From NCBI GenBank assembly GCA_028583605.1, contig CM053326.1:8192587-8256586 (forward strand): DNA of 64,000 nucleotides, read 5' to 3'. The notes beneath the pieces are model-generated. The model did not search any database. It saw nothing but the letters and a program-made list of their open reading frames with translations, and was not told the origin of the DNA. Each line of letters begins with the position of its first letter. Within the stretch, counting starts at the first letter, position 1. Below, piece after piece: positions 1-11,326 of the stretch. The DNA is from Dastarcus helophoroides (lineage: Eukaryota > Arthropoda > Insecta > Coleoptera > Bothrideridae). The translations under genes were made by a program, and so were the position numbers.

Positions 1-1226
1 TGTCTGGACATTGTAGGGTCAAGACAGATTTGAAGTTGATCCATGCGATATATTGGTTGATATAGGGCAGTGGCTCAATATGGTCTTGTTTGGTTTGGAT
101 TTCCGTGTAGAGACAATCTTCAGGGATGTTTTGTTTCAGGATGTTTTCCTCGCAGGTGATGTTGACATTGATTAGTAATTTGGAAGAGCAGTGATATGTG
201 CCACTCATAGTACAAATATCTGATAGAGGCTTTATTTTATCTTTTGACTTTAATAAAAATTTTGAATTCGGGATAATCGTGTAATATTCTGAATGTATCA
301 AAGTAGGTAACGGTTCCAAATAGAATAATTCAAAAATGATATCGTATTCTATCGGAATAGTAAGAAAATAATTGATTTGGTTTTTATTATGAATACAATG
401 TACCAAGGTCAATGATTCATAATTTAAAATATTATTTATATCTACAGGCAAGGGTAATTGTTCCTTATAAAATTTTGAATTTTTTTCTCTTTCAGATAAA
501 TAATCAGTAACCTTTATGATGCTGGGATGCATTTTACCAATAGCGCAAAATGTAAGTGAATTTTCAACCTCAACAAGCAGATCCACAATTGTATTATACG
601 ATAAGAGAAGTTGATTTAATAAATCTTTAATTTGTAATACGATTATGTCTCCTGTATTATTTTGAACATTCTCCATCACTTTATAAATTTTATTTTTTAA
701 CAAATGTTGATTATACTGAATACTACTAACAGTAAGGTTGAATTGTTCTATTACGTTTTTATTTATTGAATATTGATTTAGAATTTGGTTTTCTAAATTG
801 TGTTGATTATTTTCCAAATGTGTAAGAATTTTGTTTATTCTTGATGCATCAGAAGCGTCCATATTTCCTGTGATAAATTTCAAAGCTGAGCCTAAGCCAT
901 TAATAAGGCCTCTTTTATTTCGACTAGAACGCGGGTAAATGTTATTCATTTTATTGTCAACTAAGTTGGAAGTATATCGAATTAATTTTACATAATTTTC
1001 AATTTCTTTATAATGTTGCTTATTGTGAACTGTGAAGTCACTTAAAATTTTGTAATTTCTGTTTAGATTCTCAATTTCATTTTTTATTGCTATTAAGTCG
1101 AAAAAGTGAACAAATGTGTGTTGTGTTCTTTGAAGTTTTGCTTGACCTAAATGTATGGGGAGTAAGCCTGGATTATGTGTCACATTTTGGATTATTATAG
1201 AGGAGGTTACAATGCCGATGAGGGGC
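1..1226 (-). CDS. env: env (envelope fusion protein), copy A, partial
   Basis: This is the retroviral-type envelope glycoprotein of the element, and its C-terminal part lies left of the window. The frame is open from the predicted splice acceptor (AG at 1227-1228) to the edge. It contains an arginine/lysine-rich cleavage site followed by the glycine-rich stretch GLINGLGSALKF (minus strand, near 870-925). That arrangement is typical of gypsy-type and baculovirus F-type class I fusion proteins. In copy B one extra T shifts the frame near 7730; copy A lacks it (TTAGATTCTC near 1067-1076). The copy A frame therefore stays open from the pol overlap into the ectodomain. Translation from a spliced mRNA is inferred from the donor at 5792-5797 and an in-frame ATG in the leader (5820-5818). 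Confidence 0.8.
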
Positions 1227-4200
1227 CTGCAACAGATTGGAATTGTTTTAGTTTGGCTGGACGTTTAATATTTGAAAGATGGATGTTCTCAGTGGTTTGA
1301 GCAGTTTGGGGAATTATTTTTCCTGTTTTTCGTAATGCGTTAATCTTATCTAATGTTTGAATTTTATATTTATTTTTTGTTTTCTTACATTTTTGTTTAT
1401 TTTTCACGTAAACCTTTTGAGGAATATCAGGAAGATCTTCTTTATTTTTGTTAGAATTATTAATATATTTTTCTTTCTGATTTTGAATTCTATCTTTGAT
1501 TTCTTGATAGAGTATTCTCGTTCTGTCTTTATGTTTTTGGGTGTAATCTGAGAGTAGTTGGTATTCTAAATTGATATCAAAAGGATCGGGATTTTCTAAG
1601 TGACCATTAATTATTTCGAAAGGAGTTAATTTAGTTGTGGAATGTTTTGTATTATTATATGCTAATATCGCATATCTAACTTTGGTTTGAATATTTTCAT
1701 CTTTAAATCTTTCTCTGTTATTAAAGATGCGAACGTGTTCAATAATCGTAGAATGAAAACGTTCAACTATGCCATTTGATTCCGGATGTTGCGAACTTAT
1801 AAAATGAATGTTGACTTTATGTAATTTAAGTAATTCCTGTAAAAGGTCGTTTTTGAACTCGCCACCGTTGTCTGCGATTATTAACCTGGGAATGCCGTGA
1901 TGTGTGAAATATGATATTAAATTGTTGGCAATTTCTGTTCTTTGTGATGAAATTAGAGGATATGCTTGTGCATATTTAGAAAAAGAATCTACAATTGTTA
2001 AAAATTTTTGTTTTTCCAAAGCTAAACTATCTATATGAATAATTTCAAAAGGTTTTGTAGCTGTTGGGGTAATATTTAATTTTAAATTTAAGGGGTGTCT
2101 GTCATATTTTGATAATCTACAAGAATCGCATTCGTTGATGTAATTTTGAATAAAATTTTGCATTTTGGGCCAAAAATATTTTTCTTTTAAGCGATTATAT
2201 GTCTCTTCGATACCACGATGATTTGTTTTACCTAAGTGGTATGTTTCTAAAATATGATTTTGTTGTTCTGGATTTTCAACATCAGTTAGCATTTTAGTAC
2301 ATTTAATTATTTGCAATTCAGCATTCTTGAAGTATTTCTGTAATATGGTACTAAATTTTTCATATACTGGGGACTCGAAATAAATATAATATTTTGTTCT
2401 GGGGACTAAATATTCTTTTATGAGTTGAATTGTTTCCTGCTCGAAATTGTTTTTTGAAATTTGAAATTTAATTCTTTGAAAAGTATTATCGAAAAGTTTA
2501 TTAATTTTTGGTTTATTAGGGGAGTATCGAACTTCTTCGATTATAATTTGGTTTTTAAATAGATTTACAGGTTTATCGAGAATAGGTATTCCTAAAATTG
2601 GATCTTCTACATTGGAATGAATTGTCGCACCTTGAAGGTCGTCATTACCATATGATGTTACATTAGATGATAAGGAGTCGTCATCCTTATATTGTGTGTC
2701 GGGTTCGACAAACATGGATTCGTTATCTTTATGTATATTATTGTCGAAGTTTTTGTTAAATTCTTCCATATATTTTAGAAAAGGGGATTCAGTTTCATTT
2801 TCATTAATATGACATTCTATTCTGGATAGAGGGTCGGCAACTTTATTTTGGGAGCCTTTCTTATAAGAGATATTATAATCAAATTCTTCTAATTTTAAGC
2901 GCCATCTGATTAGCTTAGAATTAGGTTCGCGGAGAGAAAACAGCCATTGAAGGGGTTTGTGATCCGTTAATATATTAAATTTACGTCCGAATAAATAGGG
3001 GCGAAAATATTTGGTTGCCCAAACGATTGCTAGGAGTTCTTTCTCGATCGTGGAATAATTTACTTCGTGATCGTTCAAAGTCCTACTTGCATACGCAATG
3101 GGTCTGTCTTGTCCAATAGGACCTTGTGATAAAACAGCGCCAATTGCATAATTGGAAGCATCCGTTATTAAGTGAAATATTTTTGAAAAGTCTGGATATT
3201 GAAGAATTGGTTCATTGGTTAAAAGAGTTTTGCAATATTCAAAACATTGTCGGTAGTCAGAATTATTAATATCTATTGTGGCATTTTTCTTTAAACAATT
3301 TGTGAAGGGTTTAGTAATTTTGGCAAAATTTGGGATAAATTTTCGGTAATAACCTAAAAGTCCTAGGAAGCTTTTTATCTGTTTTACAGTTTTCGGAATT
3401 GGAAATTTTAAAATAGCGTTTACTTTATCTGGATTAGGTTTTACGCCATCGGGAGTTACGACATGACCTAGATATCCTACTTCCTTTCTTAGGAATTCAC
3501 TTTTATCTAATTGAATTTTTAAATTTGATTGTCCTAATCTTTCAAAAACTAGTTTAAGTCTCTCAATGTGTTGTTGAAGGCTAGTGCTAAAAATGATGAT
3601 GTCATCTAGGTATACTAGACAAATCTCAGTTTGTAAACCTTTTAGTACGTGGTCCATGACACGTTGAAAAGTGGCAGGTGCATTCTTGAGGCCAAATGGC
3701 ATACGAAGATATTCGTAGTGTCCATTTTCGGTATTGAATGCAGTTTTTGGAATAGCTTCAGGGTTCATTTCAATTTGGTGGAATCCTGATTTAAGATCAA
3801 GAGTTGTAAAATATTGACAACGTCCTAATTTATCAAGGAGATCGGTAATGTTTGGGATGGGATACTTATCATCGACAGTCTTCTCGTTAAGTTTACGGTA
3901 GTCGACAACAATCCGCCATTTTTGTTTTCCTGATGAGTCAATTTTTTTGGAACAACCCAAATGGGGGATGACCAAGGGGAGTGAGATGGTTGTATTATAT
4001 TTTGAGAAAGCATTTCGTCTATTTGGTTTTTTACTTCTTGACGATGTACTTGGGGATATCGATAAGATTTGACATAAATTGGTAACTCATCTTTAGTTTT
4101 GATATCATGTTTAATAATATTAGTAAAAGTTAATGGATCATTATCTTTGTGAAATATATCTGCATAGTCATAAAGTAAATTTGATAAAACGGCTTTTTCT

Positions 4201-4658
4201 TCGTAGTTTAAATGATCTGTTCTGAATTTGGTCAAATCAACTTCGTTGGATTCCATGCTACAAAATTCGGGAGTTGTTTTACGATAACAAATTTGGAATT
4301 TACAATTAGGAAGAACTAATGTATTATCTTTTAAATTAATTACAGCATCAAGATGTTTTAAGGTATCGATTCCTAAAAGCCAATCGAAATGTTTATGAAA
4401 TTTAAACATATAAAATTTTAATTTGGTATTTGTTTTAAATAAATCCGGGAAGGAAGTTATCATAGAAGAATTTCCTATACTTAAGCCATGAACAGTTGAT
4501 ATCTGAAATTTATCTGGTTTAATAAATTTTCTAAATTTATTTCTAGCTAAATTTGGATTAACAAATGATTTTGAACTAGCGGTATCTATTAAAATTTCTT
4601 CGTTAGTTATTGGGTGTAAAATAAAGGGAAGTTCTGAAATATTGTTAACAAAATTCAT
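1207..4658 (-). pseudogene. pol: pol polyprotein, copy A, one-base frameshift
   Basis: Same polyprotein as the intact copy B pol (protease, reverse transcriptase, RNase H, integrase). The reading frame breaks near 3942-3948, where copy A has seven T and copy B eight, just upstream of the RT core. The fragment 3825-4658 carries protease and the RT entry region. The rest continues as an open frame to 1207 with the YLDD RT box, RNase H and integrase. Two amino-acid differences from copy B (I versus V) are visible. Because the change is one base in a homopolymer, a read or consensus error is as likely as a real mutation. Confidence 0.9.
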
Positions 4659-4663
4659 TAATT

Positions 4664-5787
4664 CTAATTTGGGGATATTTCTTGTTCCGAGGCAATTTCC
4701 TCTAAAAAATCATTGTATGGGGAATAATTATCGGAACAATCAGCTTCTGATTCACTTAACTGATCATCGTTTTGCGTATCTATATTTAAATTATTAAAAT
4801 TTTCGGGTAAAGAATGAAGTTCTTTAGCATTGAAGTTTGGATATGGTCGTTTTGGTGGTGGTCTGTAAGTGTTTGCCGTAGAGATACTCATTGGAGTAGG
4901 CTTTGGTTCTTGTTTAACTTGTGGGCTAATTCTGTTAGATAGTGGGGTTTGATATTGGGTATTTGGTCTCATGGAATGTTGAACATAAGAAAAATTATTT
5001 GGGGTTTCGTTCTTATACAAGGGATAAAAATTGCTTGAATTTTTTTGATAGAAATTTGGTTTTGGATTGGGGAATTTATTTGGAGAGCTATTTGATTGTT
5101 TATTAAATTTTTGATTGTTAATTTCTTTCTGGTAGGTATTGGTTAATAAATTTAAAGCGGATTCCAAGTCTTTTGGGTCCTTTGTTCTCATAAGAGAACC
5201 CAATGGTTCCTTTAGACCATTTAGTAAGGTTTTTAACGCAACTCTGCGAAAGTGATTATTGAGTCCTTGGTTTAGACCATAGTGCATATTTGAATAAGTA
5301 ATTTGTGAATTTAAAATTCTTTGAATTCGTTTGTAGAATTCAAATGGGTTTAAGCTACCTTGTTCTAGTCTGTTCATTTCGACAGCTAGCGTGGCATCAT
5401 CTCGTTTATCAGCATACGAGCACAAAAGTAAAGATTTTAATTCTTGCCAATTATTGGCTTGTTGGTTTGAAACAAATAAGCTTGCTTCACCTTGAATTTT
5501 GATCTGATTCTTGACATCAAAAAATCATTTTTCGGGTTATCATGCACTTCAACATCATAAAAATACTTGATAACTTTTTCACATTCTTGAATAAAATACG
5601 GAAGCAATTCCGCTTCCCCTTTGAATATTGGAACGATTTCCAAATATTCTTTTAATTCGGAGATATTTAAATTTAATTGAGGAGTCATATTTGTAACCGT
5701 TACTATGTCTTGATATTCTTTCAAAACTAGTTTCGCAGGTTTTAATATGGGTGAAAAATTCGAATTTAGTGAACCTCTATATGACAT
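4664..5787 (-). pseudogene. gag: gag, copy A, one-base frameshift
   Basis: Structural polyprotein equivalent to the 374-residue gag of copy B. The frame is interrupted at 5497-5500, where four T replace the five T of copy B. The result is a 116-codon N-terminal piece (from 5787) and a C-terminal piece ending at 4664. Both halves otherwise match copy B, including the glutamine/asparagine/proline-rich C-terminal third and the acidic tail. No CCHC zinc knuckle is visible, as is usual for errantiviral Gag. Confidence 0.9.
4667..4673 (-). promoter_or_regulatory. -1 ribosomal frameshift heptamer CCCAAAT, copy A
   Basis: On the minus strand the gag stop TAG (4664-4666) is immediately preceded by C CCA AAT in gag phase, which fits the X XXY YYZ slippery pattern. 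Slipping back one base enters the pol frame, which is open here. The same heptamer sits at the same place in copy B. Function is inferred from pattern and position; I did not identify a downstream pseudoknot. Confidence 0.65.
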
Positions 5788-5791
5788 ATAT

Positions 5792-5797
5792 ACTTAC
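5792..5797 (-). promoter_or_regulatory. Leader splice donor (CCT|GTAAGT), copy A
   Basis: A strong consensus donor lies 5 bp upstream of the gag ATG (5787). Paired with the acceptor TTGCAG ending at 1227 it would remove gag and pol and join the leader to env. The leader has an ATG at 5820-5818 whose phase continues into the env frame after such a join. Confidence 0.6.
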
Positions 5798-5946
5798 AGG
5801 GCTTTCACTGCTGTTAGCATCTGGAGGGCTCTGAAGTCTTGAACGTCTCTAGATGGTTCCTTTTCTTCTTTCTTCTTTGGAGCGGGTTGATTGTCGGTAA
5901 ATCGTTGAGACGAAACGGCACCTTTTCGCGGGACCGGCCAACAAAT

Positions 5947-5964
5947 CTTACAGCGACTGCGCCA
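5947..5964 (-). other. Primer binding site, copy A (tRNA-Ser-like)
   Basis: TGGCGCAGTCGCTGTAAG on the minus strand, directly abutting the LTR. The first 11 bases look like the tRNA-Ser type primer site I recall for the Drosophila 17.6/297 group; the remaining bases diverge. Confidence 0.75.
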
Positions 5965-6221
5965 GTTAAATGTGTCAACGAGCGGATTGTATTTTTAAAA
6001 ACAATTTTATTAAAAATACAAAGTTTTTACATTTAACGAATTTAATCTTAAACTAACAATTTATTAATTGCGGCACGGAGTGGCCACACACGACGACTTT
6101 ACACGCGTTGATTTGGAGAAACTCCTCGTCCGCTTGTAGCGTCGATTGTTTTATCACTTCAGAGTGCTGACCTAGCGCCTTGCCTTGGTCAGCAATAACC
6201 AAAGGGTTGAACAACATAATT
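5965..6221 (-). repeat. Shared LTR between copies A and B
   Basis: A 257 bp LTR nearly identical to the right-hand LTR at 12630-12885, differing by one A near 6047. It is the 5' LTR of copy A and the 3' LTR of copy B. On the minus strand it starts AATTATG and ends TTTAAC. A poly(A) signal AATAAA lies at 6011-6006. It is bounded by the copy A primer site on one side and the copy B polypurine tract on the other. Ends are accurate to about 2 bp. Confidence 0.92.
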
Positions 6222-6232
6222 CCTCCCTCCTT
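6222..6232 (-). other. Polypurine tract, copy B
   Basis: AAGGAGGGAGG on the minus strand, directly 5' of the LTR and overlapping the env stop region (6231-6233). It is the plus-strand primer site for reverse transcription and fixes the LTR border. Confidence 0.85.
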
Positions 6233-7888
6233 AGAAGGAAGCCTCGGAGGGCAGCTGACGAGGGTGACGTGGTGATGGATCCTCTTGAATGGGGTCCTCG
6301 GTTGAGGATGGCTTTGGTCCAATGATCTTCTTGTATATTTTCCTTGCTGCGATAGTTGAAGCCAGGAGAAGTCCTATAATGTAGATGGGCATGGTGTGAT
6401 AAAAGATGGAAACGTCTTCCTTCCGTCTCTGGATTATATTGACTGGTTGAAGATCGATTGCTCCAAGTTTTAATTGTTTTAACTGAATTGAGAAGTTGGA
6501 CTTTTTGTTTTTGCCAGGAAGTTGCGGCATCTTCATGTCGATGACCATTGGAGAATTATATGTGGGTTCCAAAGGTCGGAGTTCTTCAGAATTAAAGAGA
6601 ATTTTGCAGTGTTCGGAAACTTCTAGAAGGAATATTCCATGCGGCGTCATAATTTGTTTCTTGTCTGGACATTGTAGGGTCAAGACAGATTTGAAGTTGA
6701 TCCATGCGATATATTGGTTGATATAGGGCAGTGGCTCAATATGGTCTTGTTTGGTTTGGATTTCCGTGTAGAGACAATCTTCAGGGATGTTTTGTTTCAG
6801 GATGTTTTCCTCGCAGGTGATGTTGACATTGATTAGTAATTTGGAAGAGCAGTGATATGTGCCACTCATAGTACAAATATCTGATAGAGGCTTTATTTTA
6901 TCTTTTGACTTTAATAAAAATTTTGAATTCGGGATAATCGTGTAATATTCTGAATGTATCAAAGTAGGTAACGGTTCCAAATAGAATAATTCAAAAATGA
7001 TATCGTATTCTATCGGAATAGTAAGAAAATAATTGATTTGGTTTTTATTATGAATACAATGTACCAAGGTCAATGATTCATAATTTAAAATATTATTTAT
7101 ATCTACAGGCAAGGGTAATTGTTCCTTATAAAATTTTGAATTTTTTTCTAATTCAGATAAATAATCAGTAACCTTTATGATGCTGGGATGCATTTTACCA
7201 ATAGCGCAAAATGTAAGTGAATTTTCAACCTCAACAAGCAGATCCACAATTGTATTATACGATAAGAGAAGTTGATTTAATAAATCTTTAATTTGTAATA
7301 CGATTATGTCTCCTGTATTATTTTGAACATTCTCCATAACTTTATAAATTTTATTTTTTAACAAATGTTGATTATACTGAATACTACTAACAGTAAGGTT
7401 GAATTGTTCTATTACGTTTTTATTTATTGAATATTGATTTAGAATTTGGTTTTCTAAATTGTGTTGATTATTTTCCAAATGTGTAAGAATTTTGTTTATT
7501 CTTGATGCATCAGAAGCGTCCATATTTCCTGTGATAAATTTCAAAGCTGAGCCTAAGCCATTAATAAGGCCTCTTTTATTTCGACTAGAACGCGGGTAAA
7601 TGTTATTCATTTTATTGTCAACTAAGTTGGAAGTATATCGAATTAATTTTACATAATTTTCAATTTCTTTATAATGTTGCTTATTGTGAACTGTGAAGTC
7701 ACTTAAAATTTTGTAATTTCTGTTTAGATTTCTCAATTTCATTTTTTATTGCTATTAAGTCGAAAAAGTGAACAAATGTGTGTTGTGTTCTTTGAAGTTT
7801 TGCTTGACCTAAATGTATGGGGAGTAAGCCTGGATTATGTGTCACATTTTGGATTATTATAGAGGAGGTTACAATGCCGATGAGGGGC
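6231..7888 (-). pseudogene. env: env (envelope fusion protein), copy B, one-base insertion near the start
   Basis: Envelope glycoprotein expected to mediate membrane fusion. The uninterrupted frame from ATG 7742 is 503 codons. It shows a basic cleavage site (SRNKR), then the fusion-peptide-like stretch GLINGLGSALKF. A helical ectodomain follows, then a single C-terminal membrane segment (about residues 452-472, IYIIGLLLASTIAARK) and a 30-residue proline-rich tail. The true N-terminus probably lies further upstream in another frame. That frame is open from the acceptor at 7889-7890, but one extra T (TTAGATTTCTC, near 7727-7737) breaks the join, and copy A lacks this T. A TAA lies just upstream of ATG 7742 in its own frame, so that ATG is probably not the native start. 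Related by pattern to gypsy Env and baculovirus F. Confidence 0.85.
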
Positions 7889-10800
7889 CTGCAACAGATT
7901 GGAATTGTTTTAGTTTGGCTGGACGTTTAATATTTGAAAGATGGATGTTCTCAGTGGTTTGAGCAGTTTGGGGAATTATTTTTCCTGTTTTTCGTAATGC
8001 GTTAATCTTATCTAATGTTTGAATTTTATATTTATTTTTTGTTTTCTTACATTTTTGTTTATTTTTCACGTAAACCTTTTGAGGAATATCAGGAAGATCT
8101 TCTTTATTTTTGTTAGAATTATTAATATATTTTTCTTTCTGATTTTGAATTCTATCTTTGATTTCTTGATAGAGTATTCTCGTTCTGTCTTTATGTTTTT
8201 GGGTGTAATCTGAGAGTAGTTGGTATTCTAAATTGATATCAAAAGGATCGGGATTTTCTAAGTGACCATTAATTATTTCGAAAGGAGTTAATTTAGTTGT
8301 GGAATGTTTTGTATTATTATATGCTAATATCGCATATCTAACTTTGGTTTGAATATTTTCATCTTTAAATCTTTCTCTGTTATTAAAGATGCGAACGTGT
8401 TCAATAATCGTAGAATGAAAACGTTCAACTATGCCATTTGATTCCGGATGTTGCGAACTTATAAAATGAATGTTGACTTTATGTAATTTAAGTAATTCCT
8501 GTAAAAGGTCGTTTTTGAACTCGCCACCGTTGTCTGCGATTATTAACCTGGGAATGCCGTGATGTGTGAAATATGATATTAAATTGTTGGCAATTTCTGT
8601 TCTTTGTGATGAAATTAGAGGATATGCTTGTGCATATTTAGAAAAAGAATCTACAATTGTTAAAAATTTTTGTTTTTCCAAAGCTAAACTATCTATATGA
8701 ATAATTTCAAAAGGTTTTGTAGCTGTTGGGGTAATATTTAATTTTAAATTTAAGGGGTGTCTGTCATATTTTGATAATCTACAAGAATCGCATTCGTTGA
8801 TGTAATTTTGAATAAAATTTTGCATTTTGGGCCAAAAATATTTTTCTTTTAAGCGATTATATGTCTCTTCGATACCACGATGATTTGTTTTACCTAAGTG
8901 GTATGTTTCTAAAATATGATTTTGTTGTTCTGGATTTTCAACATCAGTTAGCATTTTAGTACATTTAATTATTTGCAATTCAGCATTCTTGAAGTATTTC
9001 TGTAATATGGTACTAAATTTTTCATATACTGGGGACTCGAAATAAATATAATATTTTGTTCTGGGGACTAAATATTCTTTTACGAGTTGAATTGTTTCCT
9101 GCTCGAAATTGTTTTTTGAAATTTGAAATTTAATTCTTTGAAAAGTATTATCGAAAAGTTTATTAATTTTTGGTTTATTAGGGGAGTATCGAACTTCTTC
9201 GATTATAATTTGGTTTTTAAATAGATTTACAGGTTTATCGAGAATAGGTATTCCTAAAATTGGATCTTCTACATTGGAATGAATTGTCGCACCTTGAAGG
9301 TCGTCATTACCATATGATGTTACATTAGATGATAAGGAGTCGTCATCCTTATATTGTGTATCGGGTTCGACAAACATGGATTCGTTATCTTTATGTATAT
9401 TATTGTCAAAGTTTTTGTTAAATTCTTCCATATATTTTAGAAAAGGGGATTCAGTTTCATTTTCATTAACATGACATTCTATTCTGGATAGAGGGTCGGC
9501 AACTTTATTTTGGGAGCCTTTCTTATAAGAGATATTATAATCAAATTCTTCTAATTTTAAGCGCCATCTGATTAGCTTAGAATTAGGTTCGCGGAGAGAA
9601 AACAGCCATTGAAGGGGTTTGTGATCCGTTAATATATTAAATTTACGTCCGAATAAATAGGGGCGAAAATATTTGGTTGCCCAAACGATTGCTAGGAGTT
9701 CTTTCTCGATCGTGGAATAATTTACTTCGTGATCGTTCAAAGTCCTACTTGCATACGCAATGGGTCTGTCTTGTCCAATAGGACCTTGTGATAAAACAGC
9801 GCCAATTGCATAATTGGAAGCATCCGTTATTAAGTGAAATATTTTTGAAAAGTCTGGATATTGAAGAATTGGTTCATTGGTTAAAAGAGTTTTGCAATAT
9901 TCAAAACATTGTCGGTAGTCAGAATTATTAATATCTATTGTGGCATTTTTCTTTAAACAATTTGTGAAGGGTTTAGTAATTTTGGCAAAATTTGGGATAA
10001 ATTTTCGGTAATAACCTAAAAGTCCTAGGAAGCTTTTTATCTGTTTTACAGTTTTCGGAATTGGAAATTTTAAAATAGCGTTTACTTTATCTGGATTAGG
10101 TTTTACGCCATCGGGAGTTACGACATGACCTAGATATCCTACTTCCTTTCTTAGGAATTCACTTTTATCTAATTGAATTTTTAAATTTGATTGTCCTAAT
10201 CTTTCAAAAACTAGTTTAAGTCTCTCAATGTGTTGTTGAAGGCTAGTGCTAAAAATGATGATGTCATCTAGGTATACTAGACAAATCTCAGTTTGTAAAC
10301 CTTTTAGTACGTGGTCCATGACACGTTGAAAAGTGGCAGGTGCATTCTTGAGGCCAAATGGCATACGAAGATATTCGTAGTGTCCATTTTCGGTATTGAA
10401 TGCAGTTTTTGGAATAGCTTCAGGGTTCATTTCAATTTGGTGGAATCCTGATTTAAGATCAAGAGTTGTAAAATATTGACAACGTCCTAATTTATCAAGG
10501 AGATCGGTAATGTTTGGGATGGGATACTTATCATCGACAGTCTTCTCGTTAAGTTTACGGTAGTCGACAACAATCCGCCATTTTTGTTTTCCTGATGAGT
10601 CAATTTTTTTTGGAACAACCCAAATGGGGGATGACCAAGGGGAGTGAGATGGTTGTATTATATTTTGAGAAAGCATTTCGTCTATTTGGTTTTTTACTTC
10701 TTGACGATGTACTTGGGGATATCGATAAGATTTGACATAAATTGGTAACTCATCTTTAGTTTTGATATCATGTTTAATAATATTAGTAAAAGTTAATGGA

Positions 10801-11321
10801 TCATTATCTTTGTGAAATATATCTGCATAGTCATAAAGTAAATTTGATAAAACGGCTTTTTCTTCGTAGTTTAAATGATCTGTTCTGAATTTGGTCAAAT
10901 CAACTTCGTTGGATTCCATGCTACAAAATTCGGGAGTTGTTTTACGATAACAAATTTGGAATTTACAATTAGGAAGAACTAATGTATTATCTTTTAAATT
11001 AATTACAGCATCAAGATGTTTTAAGGTATCGATTCCTAAAAGCCAATCGAAATGTTTATGAAATTTAAACATATAAAATTTTAATTTGGTATTTGTTTTA
11101 AATAAATCCGGGAAGGAAGTTATCATAGAAGAATTTCCTATACTTAAGCCATGAACAGTTGATATCTGAAATTTATCTGGTTTAATAAATTTTCTAAATT
11201 TATTTCTAGCTAAATTTGGATTAACAAATGATTTTGAACTAGCGGTATCTATTAAAATTTCTTCGTTAGTTATTGGGTGTAAAATAAAGGGAAGTTCTGA
11301 AATATTGTTAACAAAATTCAT
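7869..11321 (-). CDS. pol: Pol polyprotein (protease-RT-RNase H-integrase), copy B, intact
   Basis: 1150 codons. An aspartic protease lies at about residues 10-110, with active-site triplet DTA in ILIDTASSKSFVNP rather than the usual DTG/DSG. RT occupies about residues 200-420: FTTLDLKSGFHQI is motif A and YLDDIIIFS holds the catalytic aspartates. RNase H at about 490-610 has TDASNYAIGAVLSQ. Integrase follows, with an HHCC zinc finger (HLGKTNHRG...CDSC) near 800-840 and a core D-D-E (IDSL, IADNGGEF, HPESNGIVERF) near 870-1000. The first in-frame ATG follows the gag stop by 5 bp, but expression as Gag-Pol through the -1 site at 11330-11336 is more likely. The end overlaps the env frame. Confidence 0.96.
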   Translation of the reverse strand: MNFVNNISELPFILHPITNEEILIDTASSKSFVNPNLARNKFRKFIKPDKFQISTVHGLSIGNSSMITSFPDLFKTNTKLKFYMFKFHKHFDWLLGIDTLKHLDAVINLKDNTLVLPNCKFQICYRKTTPEFCSMESNEVDLTKFRTDHLNYEEKAVLSNLLYDYADIFHKDNDPLTFTNIIKHDIKTKDELPIYVKSYRYPQVHRQEVKNQIDEMLSQNIIQPSHSPWSSPIWVVPKKIDSSGKQKWRIVVDYRKLNEKTVDDKYPIPNITDLLDKLGRCQYFTTLDLKSGFHQIEMNPEAIPKTAFNTENGHYEYLRMPFGLKNAPATFQRVMDHVLKGLQTEICLVYLDDIIIFSTSLQQHIERLKLVFERLGQSNLKIQLDKSEFLRKEVGYLGHVVTPDGVKPNPDKVNAILKFPIPKTVKQIKSFLGLLGYYRKFIPNFAKITKPFTNCLKKNATIDINNSDYRQCFEYCKTLLTNEPILQYPDFSKIFHLITDASNYAIGAVLSQGPIGQDRPIAYASRTLNDHEVNYSTIEKELLAIVWATKYFRPYLFGRKFNILTDHKPLQWLFSLREPNSKLIRWRLKLEEFDYNISYKKGSQNKVADPLSRIECHVNENETESPFLKYMEEFNKNFDNNIHKDNESMFVEPDTQYKDDDSLSSNVTSYGNDDLQGATIHSNVEDPILGIPILDKPVNLFKNQIIIEEVRYSPNKPKINKLFDNTFQRIKFQISKNNFEQETIQLVKEYLVPRTKYYIYFESPVYEKFSTILQKYFKNAELQIIKCTKMLTDVENPEQQNHILETYHLGKTNHRGIEETYNRLKEKYFWPKMQNFIQNYINECDSCRLSKYDRHPLNLKLNITPTATKPFEIIHIDSLALEKQKFLTIVDSFSKYAQAYPLISSQRTEIANNLISYFTHHGIPRLIIADNGGEFKNDLLQELLKLHKVNIHFISSQHPESNGIVERFHSTIIEHVRIFNNRERFKDENIQTKVRYAILAYNNTKHSTTKLTPFEIINGHLENPDPFDINLEYQLLSDYTQKHKDRTRILYQEIKDRIQNQKEKYINNSNKNKEDLPDIPQKVYVKNKQKCKKTKNKYKIQTLDKINALRKTGKIIPQTAQTTENIHLSNIKRPAKLKQFQSVAGPSSAL

Positions 11322-11326
11322 TAATT

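Larger units (their letters stand above)
1..6221 (-). mobile_element. Errantivirus-like Ty3/Gypsy provirus, copy A (3' end cut by window edge)
   Basis: Minus-strand element in the order LTR (shared, 5965-6221), leader, gag, pol, env. It matches copy B almost base for base at an offset of about 6661-6664. By eye I found about seven substitutions and five one-base length differences, so the copies are very young or recently homogenised. The env gene continues past position 1, so the 3' LTR is outside the window. Gag and pol each carry a one-base loss in a T run relative to copy B. Family assignment rests on the Ty3/Gypsy domain order (PR-RT-RNaseH-IN), a third env-type ORF with a furin-like site followed by a fusion-peptide-like stretch, and a primer site starting TGGCGCAGTCG. 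Confidence 0.93.

Noticed and set aside
1357..1551. Plus-strand 64-codon frame repeated at 8019-8213
   Set aside because: It is the antisense of pol in both proviruses, very F/I/L-rich, and adds nothing beyond the duplication.
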